Below are positions 35,721 to 44,441 of a stretch of 64,000 nucleotides of DNA, piece after piece; the stretch's first letter is position 1; each line of letters starts with the position of its first letter. The stretch covers positions 546,555-610,554 of the forward strand of contig NZ_JBITTU010000002.1 of NCBI RefSeq assembly GCF_044542075.1, in the 5' to 3' direction. The position numbers and the translations under genes were made by a program. Under the pieces are notes generated by a model. That model searched no databases. It worked only from the letters and a program-made list of their open reading frames with translations, and had not been told where the DNA came from. This stretch comes from Leeuwenhoekiella sp044542075 (lineage in GTDB: Bacteria; Bacteroidota; Bacteroidia; Flavobacteriales; Flavobacteriaceae).

Positions 35721-35736
35721 AGTTAAACGTTTAACT
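35721..35736. promoter_or_regulatory. LacI-type operator 3, next to the fructokinase start
   Basis: AGTTAAACGTTTAACT, identical to operator 2, ending 14 bp before the fructokinase ATG at 35751. Its position at or beyond the transcription start would block initiation or early elongation. No convincing -33/-7 pair could be assigned for this operon. Confidence 0.78.
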
Positions 35737-35750
35737 AGAATTGATTAATT

Positions 35751-36662
35751 ATGAATAAACTCAATCAGCCCACCGTTTTTTGTTTTGGGGAAGTATTATG
35801 GGACATTTTTCCGGAAGGTAAACAAGCAGGCGGAGCACCTTTTAATGTAGCCTACAATCTAAAACGTATGGGCATAGATGCGCATATGATTAGCAGAGTA
35901 GGAGCAGATGACTTAGGCGACAAATTAATTACTAAAATAAAAGAATGGGATATTCCTATAGAAGATTTACAACTTGATACAGCCAATCCTACGGGAACGG
36001 TAACTGCAACAATAGATTCTAATAATGAGGCTAATTACGAAATCGTTACTAATGTGGCCTGGGATTTTATTGAGCTTCGGGAAGACTATAAAGAGCAAAT
36101 AAAGAATGCAGATGCATTAATTTTTGGTAGCCTTATTGCCAGAAATACTACTTCTTACAATACATTATTAGAACTTCTAGAATTGGCTCCTTATAAAGTA
36201 TTTGACGTAAATATAAGAGAACCTTATTTCTCTATTGATGTAGCTAAAACGTTGTTAGCTAAATGTGATTTGGTTAAAATGAATGAAACCGAATTACAAA
36301 CCATTACTCAGTTGTTAGGTCAAGCCTACACCACAGATGATGATTGTGTAAACTATATAAAAGAACGCTTTAATATTTCTGGAGTGATTATTACTATGGG
36401 AAGTAAGGGTGCATTGTACTATGAAGATACGCTCAAATATAATTTTCCTGCAAGGCCAGTTACCGTAAAAGATACGGTAGGTAGTGGTGATGCATTTCTG
36501 GCAGGGTTTGTATCAAAAAAACTTAGCGGTGGTTCTCCTGTAGAAGCGATGAAGCAAGCTGTTTCTTTAGGCGCATTTATAACTTCAAATGCAGGAGCCT
36601 GCCCAGAATATGTATTTAAAGACTTTCAGGAATTCTGCAAAAGTGAACTTGCATTTTCATAA
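35751..36662 (+). CDS. PfkB family carbohydrate kinase, probable fructokinase
   Basis: A 303-residue ribokinase-fold kinase. The N-terminal substrate motif is QAGGAPFNVAYNL at 25-37 and the C-terminal PfkB signature is DTVGSGDAFLAGF at 241-253, with catalytic base Asp247. The FGEVLWDIFPEG opening is typical of bacterial fructokinases. It would phosphorylate fructose (or a related ketose) to the 6-phosphate in the cytoplasm. It is the first gene of an operon with a FucP-like carrier, a porin and a ketose 3-epimerase, and sits directly after a LacI operator. A 2-keto-3-deoxygluconate kinase role is the main alternative but fits the neighbours less well. Confidence 0.87.
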   Translation: MNKLNQPTVFCFGEVLWDIFPEGKQAGGAPFNVAYNLKRMGIDAHMISRVGADDLGDKLITKIKEWDIPIEDLQLDTANPTGTVTATIDSNNEANYEIVTNVAWDFIELREDYKEQIKNADALIFGSLIARNTTSYNTLLELLELAPYKVFDVNIREPYFSIDVAKTLLAKCDLVKMNETELQTITQLLGQAYTTDDDCVNYIKERFNISGVIITMGSKGALYYEDTLKYNFPARPVTVKDTVGSGDAFLAGFVSKKLSGGSPVEAMKQAVSLGAFITSNAGACPEYVFKDFQEFCKSELAFS

Positions 36663-36700
36663 ATCAAATCAATCACTTATTAATTTAATGTACTTGTAAA

Positions 36701-38047
36701 ATGAATATTAAAACCGGAAAAAAAGCGGCCGTAATACCTAAAAATGTATTGGTTCCCTTTTTATTAGTAACCCTATTATTTGCCTTATGGGGTTTTGCAA
36801 ATGCAATCACAGACCCAATGGTACAGGCCTTTAAGAAGGTTTTAGAATTATCTAATTCTCAAGCTGCGTGGGTACAGATGGCATTTTATGGCGGATATTT
36901 TTGTATGGCGCTACCAGCTGCTTTATTTATGCGTAAATACTCCTATAAGACAGGAATATTAATCGGTTTAGGATTGTATGCAATAGGGGCATTACTGTTT
37001 TATCCTGCGGCTGTAACTCAGCATTTTTGGTTTTTCTGTATTGCGCTGTATGTATTAACCTTTGGACTTGCATTTTTAGAAACAGCAGCAAACCCGTATG
37101 TGTTAGCAATGGGACCTAAAGAAACGGCAACTTTACGTTTAAATTTAGCGCAGGCGGTAAATCCTGTGGGTTTAGTAGCCGGTCTTTTTATTGCACAACA
37201 ATTCATTCTTAAAAATATTAAGTCTGACGATATCAACAATTTTAGCGCGATGGATGAAGCCGCTAAAGCATTAGTTCGTACTTCAGATTTAATGGCAATT
37301 CGTAACCCGTATGTGATTTTAGGCCTGGTGCTTATTGTGGTTTTTATATTGTTTCTGGCTATAAAAATGCCTCAATCTAAAGAACAGGAAGCGATGCCAG
37401 GCATTTCTAAAACCTTTTCAGACTTAGGAAAAAACAAAAAATATGTACTAGGTGTAATCGCTCAAATTCTATACATAGGCGCTCAGATTATGTGCTGGAC
37501 ATATATCTATCAATATGCAGAAGCTAAGGGGATAGATGGTGTTACCGCGGGTTATTATCAGATTGTTGCGTTTATAGTGTTTACTGTAGGACGTATTCTG
37601 GGAACTTATTTATTACGCTTTATAAGCTCGGGAAAGTTACTTGCAAGTTTTGCAGTGTTAGCCGTAGCCTTTGTAATAGGTGTTATTACCAGTTCAGGAG
37701 AATTTGGGTTGTATTGTCTGGTAGGTATTTCATTTTGTATGTCACTTATGTTTCCTACCATTTATGGGATTACACTCGAAGATTTAACCGAAGAACAATC
37801 TAAAGTAGGCTCTGCAGGTTTAGTAATGGCTATTGTAGGTGGTGCATTAATGCCAAAATTACAAGGAATGATTATCGATGCTGGAGGTACAGGGGTTTCC
37901 GATATTCAGATTTTAGGCGTAGCCGAAGTCAACTTTTCTTTTCTTTTACCCTTATTATGCTTTGTGTATATCAGCTGGTACGGCTTTTATATTTCAAATA
38001 AACACGAGGCAAGTAATGCAGTTTCTTCTGAAACACTTGCGGCATGA
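36701..38047 (+). CDS. FucP/GluP-type MFS sugar:proton symporter, ketose locus
   Basis: A 448-residue sugar carrier of the fucose/glucose/galactose permease group with about twelve membrane segments. The segments FANAITDPMVQAFKKVLELS and QAAWVQMAFYGGYFCMALPA near the N-terminus and LMFPTIYGITLEDL and AIVGGALMPKLQGM near the C-terminus are hallmark FucP stretches. It is closely related to the fucose-locus carrier at 58366, and the two share long near-identical blocks, so one derives from the other or both from a recent duplication. Here the partner kinase and epimerase point to a ketohexose such as fructose or allulose. It ends in a 4 bp overlap (ATGA) with the porin gene. Confidence 0.9.
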   Translation: MNIKTGKKAAVIPKNVLVPFLLVTLLFALWGFANAITDPMVQAFKKVLELSNSQAAWVQMAFYGGYFCMALPAALFMRKYSYKTGILIGLGLYAIGALLFYPAAVTQHFWFFCIALYVLTFGLAFLETAANPYVLAMGPKETATLRLNLAQAVNPVGLVAGLFIAQQFILKNIKSDDINNFSAMDEAAKALVRTSDLMAIRNPYVILGLVLIVVFILFLAIKMPQSKEQEAMPGISKTFSDLGKNKKYVLGVIAQILYIGAQIMCWTYIYQYAEAKGIDGVTAGYYQIVAFIVFTVGRILGTYLLRFISSGKLLASFAVLAVAFVIGVITSSGEFGLYCLVGISFCMSLMFPTIYGITLEDLTEEQSKVGSAGLVMAIVGGALMPKLQGMIIDAGGTGVSDIQILGVAEVNFSFLLPLLCFVYISWYGFYISNKHEASNAVSSETLAA

Positions 38048-39438
38048 TGACTAAATTTCAAGGATATTTTCTGATTATCCTAACGCTGAGTATATACGTA
38101 GGAAATGCGCAAATACAGATTACCAATAAGAATTTCTCTTTTGGCACAACCGGTCGTATAGGTTTTGGGTATTCTCCCGGAATAGAAGGACATACCGGTC
38201 GTCAGCTCAACTTATCGGGGCAAGGTTCCTTAGGAGGTAGAATGGATCAGGGAGATTATATAGATTTATTACCGGCTTTTCATTTTACACCGGTAAACGC
38301 AAATAAAGACAGCACGGTAATAGATTTTCAGGCGCGATTGGCTTTTTACTCTACTAATAATACTTTTTTAGGTAACGTGAGCTCGGGCTCAATAAATGGA
38401 ATTGTAACCAGTTTGCCGGAGGCTTTTGTAGAAGCAAAAAACATAGTAGGTAGTGAATGGAGTGTGTGGGCTGGAGCACGATATATGCGTTATGATGATG
38501 TGCATATAACAGACTATTTTTATTTTGACGATCATTCTGCTGAAGGTTTCGGTATTAAATATAAAAACACCTCATTTTCGATGTTTTTTCCTGCGGTAAT
38601 TGATACCTCGTCTACTAATACCACACCGTATTCCTATACAAACATAATAGATGGAAACCAGAATCTTACGTATCGTCAGCGGGAGGTTATGGTTCTGGAG
38701 CACACGGTAAATTTTAAAGAGAATCACCGTCTTAAATTACTTGCAGAATACCATACCGTTCCTAATATTTCAGATACACCCTATCCTGCAGATAACGGCT
38801 ATGTAATAGGAGTTAAATTAAACTCTGATTTAAAAACAACACTTCCGGGTTCATTTAATCAGTTTGCGGTTAGATATGGTACCGGTATTGCTAATGGTGG
38901 CGATAACGGCAATACACAAACCTGGCGTACGTACGGAGCGCCACAGGTAGAAGACGGCACATATGCAGGAGCTTATTCATTTACGCTGGTTGAGCATATG
39001 TTGTACAATGTAAATAATAGATGGGGTATAAATCCTTATGCGGTTTTTACTAAAAGTAAAGGTGGCGCAAAATCAGACGATAAAGCAACAGATTTTTACG
39101 GTCGCAGTATTTATAACCGAAAAACAGATGTAGCCATAGGGAGCAGGTTTTTATATTATGCTAAAGACTGGTTTCATGTATTAACAGAATTGCACTACAC
39201 CAGTCGTAAAAATGGAAATGACCCTACTGCGGGAATGATTAAATTTACACTAGCACCTACGATTGTACCCACGGCAGAACGCAGTGCCTGGGCAAGACCT
39301 CATATTCGGTTTATTGCTTCGGTAGCACGATATAATGATTTTGCTCAAAACAGTCTGGCTTCTCCCTTTCTTCAGCAAGCGGGGTCTAAACGGTTTGGGA
39401 CCTATTTTGGGGTGCGATCAGAATGGTGGATTTTTTAA
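38044..39438 (+). CDS. Carbohydrate porin (LamB/OprB-like outer-membrane beta-barrel)
   Basis: A 464-residue outer-membrane protein. A signal peptide covers about 1-22 (ending YVGNAQ). The mature protein opens with GTTGRIGFGYSPG and has alternating beta-strand patterns throughout, many aromatic girdle residues, and a C-terminus FGVRSEWWIF ending in Phe, which is typical for barrel insertion. The opening, the EFV/EAKN-like strand order and the ending resemble maltoporin-type sugar porins, a class that is unusual beside the common SusC/SusD systems of this phylum. It overlaps the FucP-like carrier by 4 bp and was probably made for the same sugar. The specific sugar cannot be read from the barrel. 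Confidence 0.75.
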   Translation: MMTKFQGYFLIILTLSIYVGNAQIQITNKNFSFGTTGRIGFGYSPGIEGHTGRQLNLSGQGSLGGRMDQGDYIDLLPAFHFTPVNANKDSTVIDFQARLAFYSTNNTFLGNVSSGSINGIVTSLPEAFVEAKNIVGSEWSVWAGARYMRYDDVHITDYFYFDDHSAEGFGIKYKNTSFSMFFPAVIDTSSTNTTPYSYTNIIDGNQNLTYRQREVMVLEHTVNFKENHRLKLLAEYHTVPNISDTPYPADNGYVIGVKLNSDLKTTLPGSFNQFAVRYGTGIANGGDNGNTQTWRTYGAPQVEDGTYAGAYSFTLVEHMLYNVNNRWGINPYAVFTKSKGGAKSDDKATDFYGRSIYNRKTDVAIGSRFLYYAKDWFHVLTELHYTSRKNGNDPTAGMIKFTLAPTIVPTAERSAWARPHIRFIASVARYNDFAQNSLASPFLQQAGSKRFGTYFGVRSEWWIF

Positions 39439-39452
39439 AAAAGAATATAGAT

Positions 39453-40307
39453 ATGATGAATATAAAATATGGAGCCTCGTTATTGTCCTGGACAACTCCA
39501 GACTGGACACATGAATCTGGCTTATATGCTATTGAGAAAACAGCAGAAACCGGATTTGAATTGCTCGAAATTCTGTTGCCACACACCGCAGATTTTGATG
39601 CTCCAGCAGTAAAAAAGCATTTGAATAAACACGGTATTTCAGCAGTTTGCTCGCTTAATTTTTCCGAAGAAACACATTTACCTGCGCATCCTAAAGAAGC
39701 ATTAGCACTTATAAAAAAGTCACTAGATCGCACAGCGGCTTTAGATGCAGATTTTATGGGAGGTGTATTGCATTCTGCGATAGGTTGTTTTACCGGAAAC
39801 CCTGTGACAGATGCAGAGAAGGATACGGTTGTAAATGTATGGGGTGAAGCTGCTTTGTACGCATTAGAACGCGGTATTACTATGGGGATAGAACCTATAA
39901 ACCGTTATGAAAGTTATGTATGCAATACGTCTGATAATGTTTTAGAACTCATAGAAAAAACCGGAATGCCTAATCTGGCTTTGCACCTAGATACCTTTCA
40001 TATGAATATTGAGGAAGCTAATTTTAAAGATCCAATTTTAAGAGCTGGCAATAGATTAAAGCACCTGCATATCACAGAAAGTCATCGCGGAATGCCCGGG
40101 GATGGAACCGTGAATTGGGATGAGCTTTTTGAAGCATTAAATACCATAAACTTTGAAGGGAATTTGGTTTTAGAGAATTTCTCTTCAGAAGTACCGGGTA
40201 TGCAACAAGCTGTTTCCCTGTGGCAAAAATCACCGTTTTCTGCTCAGGAGCTTGCTGAAGGAAGTTTAGCATTTATGAAAAACAAAGTAAAACAATTCAG
40301 TATCTAG
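39453..40307 (+). CDS. Ketohexose 3-epimerase-like TIM barrel (D-tagatose/D-allulose 3-epimerase family)
   Basis: A 284-residue xylose-isomerase-like TIM barrel. The metal ligands fall at Glu147 (IEPINRYE), Asp180 (LDTFHMNIEE), His206 (LHITESH) and Glu241 (LENF). Substrate-binding His183 and Arg212 are also present. From memory, all six are offset by exactly five from the Pseudomonas cichorii tagatose 3-epimerase set, so the active site is complete. It would interconvert C3 epimers of ketohexoses, for example allulose and fructose. The start at ATG 39453 was preferred over the in-frame ATG at 39423, because the latter lies inside the porin gene and adds ten residues not expected in the family. 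Hydroxypyruvate isomerase is a less likely reading. Confidence 0.84.
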   Translation: MMNIKYGASLLSWTTPDWTHESGLYAIEKTAETGFELLEILLPHTADFDAPAVKKHLNKHGISAVCSLNFSEETHLPAHPKEALALIKKSLDRTAALDADFMGGVLHSAIGCFTGNPVTDAEKDTVVNVWGEAALYALERGITMGIEPINRYESYVCNTSDNVLELIEKTGMPNLALHLDTFHMNIEEANFKDPILRAGNRLKHLHITESHRGMPGDGTVNWDELFEALNTINFEGNLVLENFSSEVPGMQQAVSLWQKSPFSAQELAEGSLAFMKNKVKQFSI

Positions 40308-40341
40308 AACAACTACCTATTAATTTCAAAATTTTAAGTTC

Positions 40342-41214
40342 ATGAATGCACATGATAATAAAGCAAAAGATTTTTTACCACAGCTAACCGGTTCATTTGC
40401 CCAACCTGCAGCAGAAAACCCAACTGTTGCAATGGTTGAAGCAGCCTATAAACATCACGGTTTGCATTTTAGATATATCAATTGTGAAGTGAGTCCAGAA
40501 AATCTGGAAACTGCGATACAAGGCGCTAAAGCATTAGGATGGTCTGGTTTTAATTGTTCAATACCGCACAAGGTTGCTGTAATTAAATATCTAGATGGTC
40601 TAGGTGAATCTGCAAAACTTATAGGGGCAGTAAATACCATTGTAAAACGTGACGATAAATGGATAGGTGAGAACACAGACGGAAAAGGTTTTGTGCAGGC
40701 ACTTAAACAAATTATAGATCCTGCACAAAAGCATATTACACTTTTTGGTGCCGGTGGTGCAGCTCGTGCAGTCGCTGTAGAACTTGCTCTTGCAGGGGCA
40801 AAAACAATAACTCTTGTAAATAGAAGTAGCGAGCGGGCTGAAGAGGTAGTAACATTATTAAATGATAATACTCCAACTCAGGCGGTTTACAACTCGTGGG
40901 AGAACAGGTACACTATAGACCCTAAGACTCAAATTGTAATAAATGCAACTAGTGTAGGACTTTATCCTAATGTAGATCAGCAATTAAATATAGATTTTGA
41001 CAGCATACATCCTGATATGGTCGTTGCTGATGGCATCCATAATCCGCCAGAAACGCACTTGTTGAAAACGGCTAAAGAAAAGGGTTGTAAAACCGTAAAT
41101 GGGATACAGATGCTCGTAAATCAAGGTGTAATAGGTATAAAATATTGGACTGGTGTTGATGTTGATGCACAAGTTATGCACGCTGAACTACACGAGGTAT
41201 TTGATAGTATTTAA
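40342..41214 (+). CDS. AroE-like (shikimate dehydrogenase family) NAD(P) oxidoreductase with altered substrate site
   Basis: A 290-residue protein with the shikimate dehydrogenase fold. The catalytic Lys77 (SIPHK), Asn98 (AVNTI) and Asp113 (NTDGKG) are present, as is the nucleotide-binding GAGGAA at 136-141 and the NATSVG segment. However, the Ser-x-Ser motif that binds the shikimate carboxylate in normal AroE is replaced by QPAAENP at about 21-27. The fold is therefore kept but the usual acid anchor is not. It lies 34 bp after the epimerase gene and before a strong terminator, so it belongs to the ketose operon. Oxidation of a sugar, polyol or cyclitol is more likely than a role in aromatic biosynthesis, but this is inference. 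Confidence 0.8.
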   Translation: MNAHDNKAKDFLPQLTGSFAQPAAENPTVAMVEAAYKHHGLHFRYINCEVSPENLETAIQGAKALGWSGFNCSIPHKVAVIKYLDGLGESAKLIGAVNTIVKRDDKWIGENTDGKGFVQALKQIIDPAQKHITLFGAGGAARAVAVELALAGAKTITLVNRSSERAEEVVTLLNDNTPTQAVYNSWENRYTIDPKTQIVINATSVGLYPNVDQQLNIDFDSIHPDMVVADGIHNPPETHLLKTAKEKGCKTVNGIQMLVNQGVIGIKYWTGVDVDAQVMHAELHEVFDSI

Positions 41215-41231
41215 AATAAGTAATTAGATAT

Positions 41232-41268
41232 AAAAAAAGGAAGACTAAAATATAGTCTTCCTTTTTTT
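41232..41268 (+). terminator. Rho-independent terminator after the ketose operon
   Basis: An A-run followed by GGAAGACTA, 5 nt, TAGTCTTCC and a T-run. The A-run and T-run extend the pairing to 16 bp. It lies 17 bp after the AroE-like stop. Confidence 0.88.
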
Positions 41269-41441
41269 ATGCTTTATAATGATTTGGATATTGGAATTTA
41301 TTTTTTAGTGTAAGTGTAAATGAATAATAAAAGAATACATCATATTCAAATAAAATCATTTTGATTAATAACCTAAGAAAGACAGTAATTTAGATTTTTA
41401 TATTCTTTTTGTTCATAATAGGGATATAGGTTTTAAATGAG

Positions 41442-41506
41442 GCAAAAAAAGTATTATTAATAGCAAGAATTAATGTGGATATACATATTAAATACAAATA
41501 GTTTTA
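41442..41506 (+). promoter_or_regulatory. Fucose-regulon promoter 1 (GH95 fucosidase)
   Basis: GCAAAAAAAGTATTATTAAT begins at 41442. A second GCAA half-site is at 41463, 21 bp on, followed by GTGGATAT. A -7 box TAGTTTTA (one mismatch) is at 41499-41506, 36 bp after the second half-site. The same arrangement is found at 44220 and 53623. No -33 TTG is evident, so activation by an AraC protein is likely. Confidence 0.72.
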
Positions 41507-41621
41507 GCTAATTGAAATTGTATGCGTTTTTAATGAAAACGTTATCGTAAGATGTGTTAAGACGTTATTATTTATTAAATAACGGTAATACATAATATTT
41601 TTAATTTCTAATAGATACATA

Positions 41622-44009
41622 ATGAGACATAATTATTTTGCGCTTTTTTCATTTTTGATACTATCAAGCTTGGGTTGGTCTCAATCTAATCACGTGTTAT
41701 GGTTTGATAAACCAGCTTCTTTCTTTGAAGAAAGTTTGGTTATGGGTAATGGTAAATTAGGAGCTTCAATATTTGGTGGTGTTGATAGTGACAAAATATA
41801 TCTCAATGATGCGACATTTTGGTCTGGAGAGCCGGTTAACGCAAATATGAATCCTGAAGCATATAAAAATATTCCTGAGGTACGAGAAGCTCTAAATGCT
41901 GAAAATTATGAATTAGCAGATAAATTATATAAGCAAATACAGGGATCGTTTTCAGAAGCCTATGAACCTATAGGGACTTTGTTTTTAAATTTTGATTCCA
42001 AAAAAAGTAAGAACTACAAAAGAGAACTAAATATTAATGAGGCCATAGCAAAAACCACCTATAGTATAGGAGATGTTGATCATACCAGAGAATACTTTGT
42101 AACAAACCCAGATAAAGTTATGGGTATACACCTAACAAGTTCTGTTGCTAAGAAGCTTAATTTTAATATAGGTTTTGAAAGTGAAATGAAATATAGGATT
42201 GGTGAAGAGGGGAATACTATAGTTATAAATGGTTATGCCCCTTATCATTCAAAGCCTGTATATAATGATGTAGAAAATCCTATTCGTTTTGATGAAAATA
42301 GAGGTACACGCTTTACCGTAAGTTTACAAATTACAAATACAGATGGCCAAATAAAAATTACTGATAATAAACTCTCTGTTACTAAAGCTACACGAGCAAC
42401 CGTAATGGTAGCTGTAGAAACCAGTTTTAATGGTTTTGATAAGAATCCAGCAACGGAAGGAAGAGATAATGAGCAACTAGCTAAAGAATATTTGATAAAT
42501 GCATCTCAAAAAACCTACAGCGAACTAAAAGAAGCGCACATTAAGGACTATCAATCGTTTTTTAATAGACTGAGTTTAGATTTAGGAGCTAGCAGCGCAC
42601 CAGATCTTCCTATAGATGAGCGTTTAAAAAGATATGCAACTGGTGCAGAAGATAAAAATCTTGAAATTCTTTATTTTCAGTTTGGCAGGTATCTAATGAT
42701 CTCAAGCTCAAGAACTCCTGAAGTTCCCGCAAATCTGCAAGGAATATGGAATCATCATGTGAGACCACCTTGGAGCAGTAATTACACACTTAATATAAAT
42801 ACCGAAGAAAATTACTGGCTGGCAGAAAGTGCAAATCTGCCTGAGATGCATTTACCTTTATTAGGATTTTTAGGTAACCTTTCAGAAACCGGAAAAATTA
42901 CAGCACAAACATTTTATGGAGTAAATGGCTGGACGGCTAGCCACAATTCAGATATATGGGCTATGACTAATCCTGTGGGTGACTTTGGTAAAGGTGATCC
43001 CGTATGGGCAAATTGGAATATGGGTGGTGCTTGGCTAAGCACACATTTATGGGAGCATTACAGCTATACTTTAGATAAAGATTTTTTAAAGGAAAAAGGA
43101 TTTCCGATTATGAAAGGTGCTGCTCAGTTTTGTTTGGACTGGATGGTAAAAGATAAAGATGGTTATTATATAACCTCACCTTCTACATCACCAGAAAATC
43201 TTTATAAAACACCAGAAAATTATGTAGGAGCTACACTATATGGAGCGACATCAGACCTGGCCATTATCAGAGAACTTTTTGACCAAACAATTAAGGCTTC
43301 AAAAATTTTAGATACAGATGCAGCTTTTAGATCACGTTTAGAACAAGTACGTGATAGTATTTATCCTTATAAAATAGGTAAAAATGGAAGTCTGCAAGAA
43401 TGGTATTATGATTGGGAAGAAGATGACAGTAAACACCGTCATCAATCTCACGTTATAGGTCTGCACCCTGGTCATCATATAATTCCAGATAAAACTCCAG
43501 AACTTGCACAGGCGATAGCCACAACTCTAGATATAAAAGGAGATGATACCACAGGCTGGTCTAAAGGATGGCGTATAAATCTCTGGACGCGTTTATGGAA
43601 TGGTGATCGCGCTTACAAAATGTATCGCGAACTTCTTAAACCTGTACAGCCTAGTGGCACGACTCGCTATGATGGGGGAGGAGGTACTTATCCTAATTTA
43701 TTAGATGCTCATCCGCCATTTCAAATAGATGGCAACTTTGGTGGAGCCGCAGCCATATTAGAGATGCTAGTTCAATCTAATGATGATGAAGTTCATATCT
43801 TACCCGCATTGCCTAGTGATTGGAAATCTGGAAAAATTAAGGGTATTAAGGCGCGTGGTGGTTTAGAATTAGAATTGGAATGGTCAAATAATGAAGCAAC
43901 TTCATTGATAATTATTTCGCAGGTAGATAAAAAAATCACGCTGACAATAGGTTCTAAAAAGAAAATTCTTAACCTGAAAGAAGGTTCAAACAACATAATT
44001 TTCTACTAA
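41622..44009 (+). CDS. GH95 family alpha-L-fucosidase
   Basis: A 795-residue glycoside hydrolase with a signal peptide (about 1-20, ending LGWSQS). The N-terminal beta domain opens with WFDKPASFFEESLVMGNGKLG. The catalytic (alpha/alpha)6 region has PANLQGIWNHHV at 369-380 and the paired asparagines Asn391 and Asn393 (TLNINTEENYW) that activate water in the inverting mechanism. The candidate acid is Glu525 in STSPEN, and QIDGNFGGAAAI holds the conserved Asp near residue 697. GH95 enzymes release terminal L-fucose (mostly alpha-1,2) or L-galactose. It has its own fucose-regulon promoter and stands before the SusC/SusD pair, so it should free fucose in the periplasm or at the surface. Confidence 0.93.
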   Translation: MRHNYFALFSFLILSSLGWSQSNHVLWFDKPASFFEESLVMGNGKLGASIFGGVDSDKIYLNDATFWSGEPVNANMNPEAYKNIPEVREALNAENYELADKLYKQIQGSFSEAYEPIGTLFLNFDSKKSKNYKRELNINEAIAKTTYSIGDVDHTREYFVTNPDKVMGIHLTSSVAKKLNFNIGFESEMKYRIGEEGNTIVINGYAPYHSKPVYNDVENPIRFDENRGTRFTVSLQITNTDGQIKITDNKLSVTKATRATVMVAVETSFNGFDKNPATEGRDNEQLAKEYLINASQKTYSELKEAHIKDYQSFFNRLSLDLGASSAPDLPIDERLKRYATGAEDKNLEILYFQFGRYLMISSSRTPEVPANLQGIWNHHVRPPWSSNYTLNINTEENYWLAESANLPEMHLPLLGFLGNLSETGKITAQTFYGVNGWTASHNSDIWAMTNPVGDFGKGDPVWANWNMGGAWLSTHLWEHYSYTLDKDFLKEKGFPIMKGAAQFCLDWMVKDKDGYYITSPSTSPENLYKTPENYVGATLYGATSDLAIIRELFDQTIKASKILDTDAAFRSRLEQVRDSIYPYKIGKNGSLQEWYYDWEEDDSKHRHQSHVIGLHPGHHIIPDKTPELAQAIATTLDIKGDDTTGWSKGWRINLWTRLWNGDRAYKMYRELLKPVQPSGTTRYDGGGGTYPNLLDAHPPFQIDGNFGGAAAILEMLVQSNDDEVHILPALPSDWKSGKIKGIKARGGLELELEWSNNEATSLIIISQVDKKITLTIGSKKKILNLKEGSNNIIFY

Positions 44010-44441
44010 TTATCTCACAGATTAAAAAATCTAATTTATAAGTATACAAGGTTTTCAAATAGGATGACTTGTGTACTTATGATATAGGTGTGTTAGGATT
44101 TTAGATATGCTATTACATCGATCTCAAAAAATTTATAATTGATATAATATTTACTATTGAACTTCAGTTGATAGACAATCTTTTTAATTACCCGTTATTC
44201 CATTATTAAGCCTTTTAAAGCAAAAAAAGTATCACTACTAGCAAGATTAGAGGTAGCTTTAACTAAACACATAGAATACTTTTGAATTATCATAAAATCA
44301 TTATTTGAGTTTATTGTTATTAATAATTAATAACGCAATCGTTTTCGGTTGAATTATTAAGAATATAAATTTTGAGACCCATTCTTTTTTAATCAATTAC
44401 CTATCAGAAACAATAATTACACTTAAAAAAAATCACATTCT
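44010..44441. other. Gene-free region before susC with fucose-regulon promoter
   Basis: No gene was recognised. A short possible stem (AGATTAAAAAATCT) follows the fucosidase stop but is too weak to call a terminator. The supported element is the promoter at 44220-44284. The remaining 157 nt form an untranslated leader rich in A and T. Confidence 0.5.
44220..44284 (+). promoter_or_regulatory. Fucose-regulon promoter 2 (susC/susD)
   Basis: GCAAAAAAAGTATCACTACT begins at 44220. The second GCAA is at 44241 (21 bp period). A perfect -7 box TACTTTTG is at 44277-44284, 36 bp after the second half-site. The first 13 bp are identical to the copies at 41442 and 53623. Confidence 0.75.

Larger units (their letters stand above)
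41215..41621. other. Gene-free region: terminator of ketose operon and promoter of GH95 gene
   Basis: No reading frame of interest was seen. The left part holds the terminator at 41232-41268. The right part holds the fucose-regulon promoter at 41442-41506, followed by a leader of about 115 nt to the ATG. Between 41270 and 41440 nothing else was recognised. Confidence 0.55.

Noticed and set aside
39386..39733. 115-codon minus-strand open frame over the porin/epimerase junction
   Set aside because: Overlaps two convincing plus-strand genes and shows no motif.
39453..40307. Reading the TIM barrel as a 3-dehydroshikimate dehydratase that feeds protocatechuate into the pca operon, given the AroE-like neighbour
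   Set aside because: The metal and substrate residues match ketohexose 3-epimerases position by position, and the operon has sugar kinase, carrier and porin genes under LacI control.
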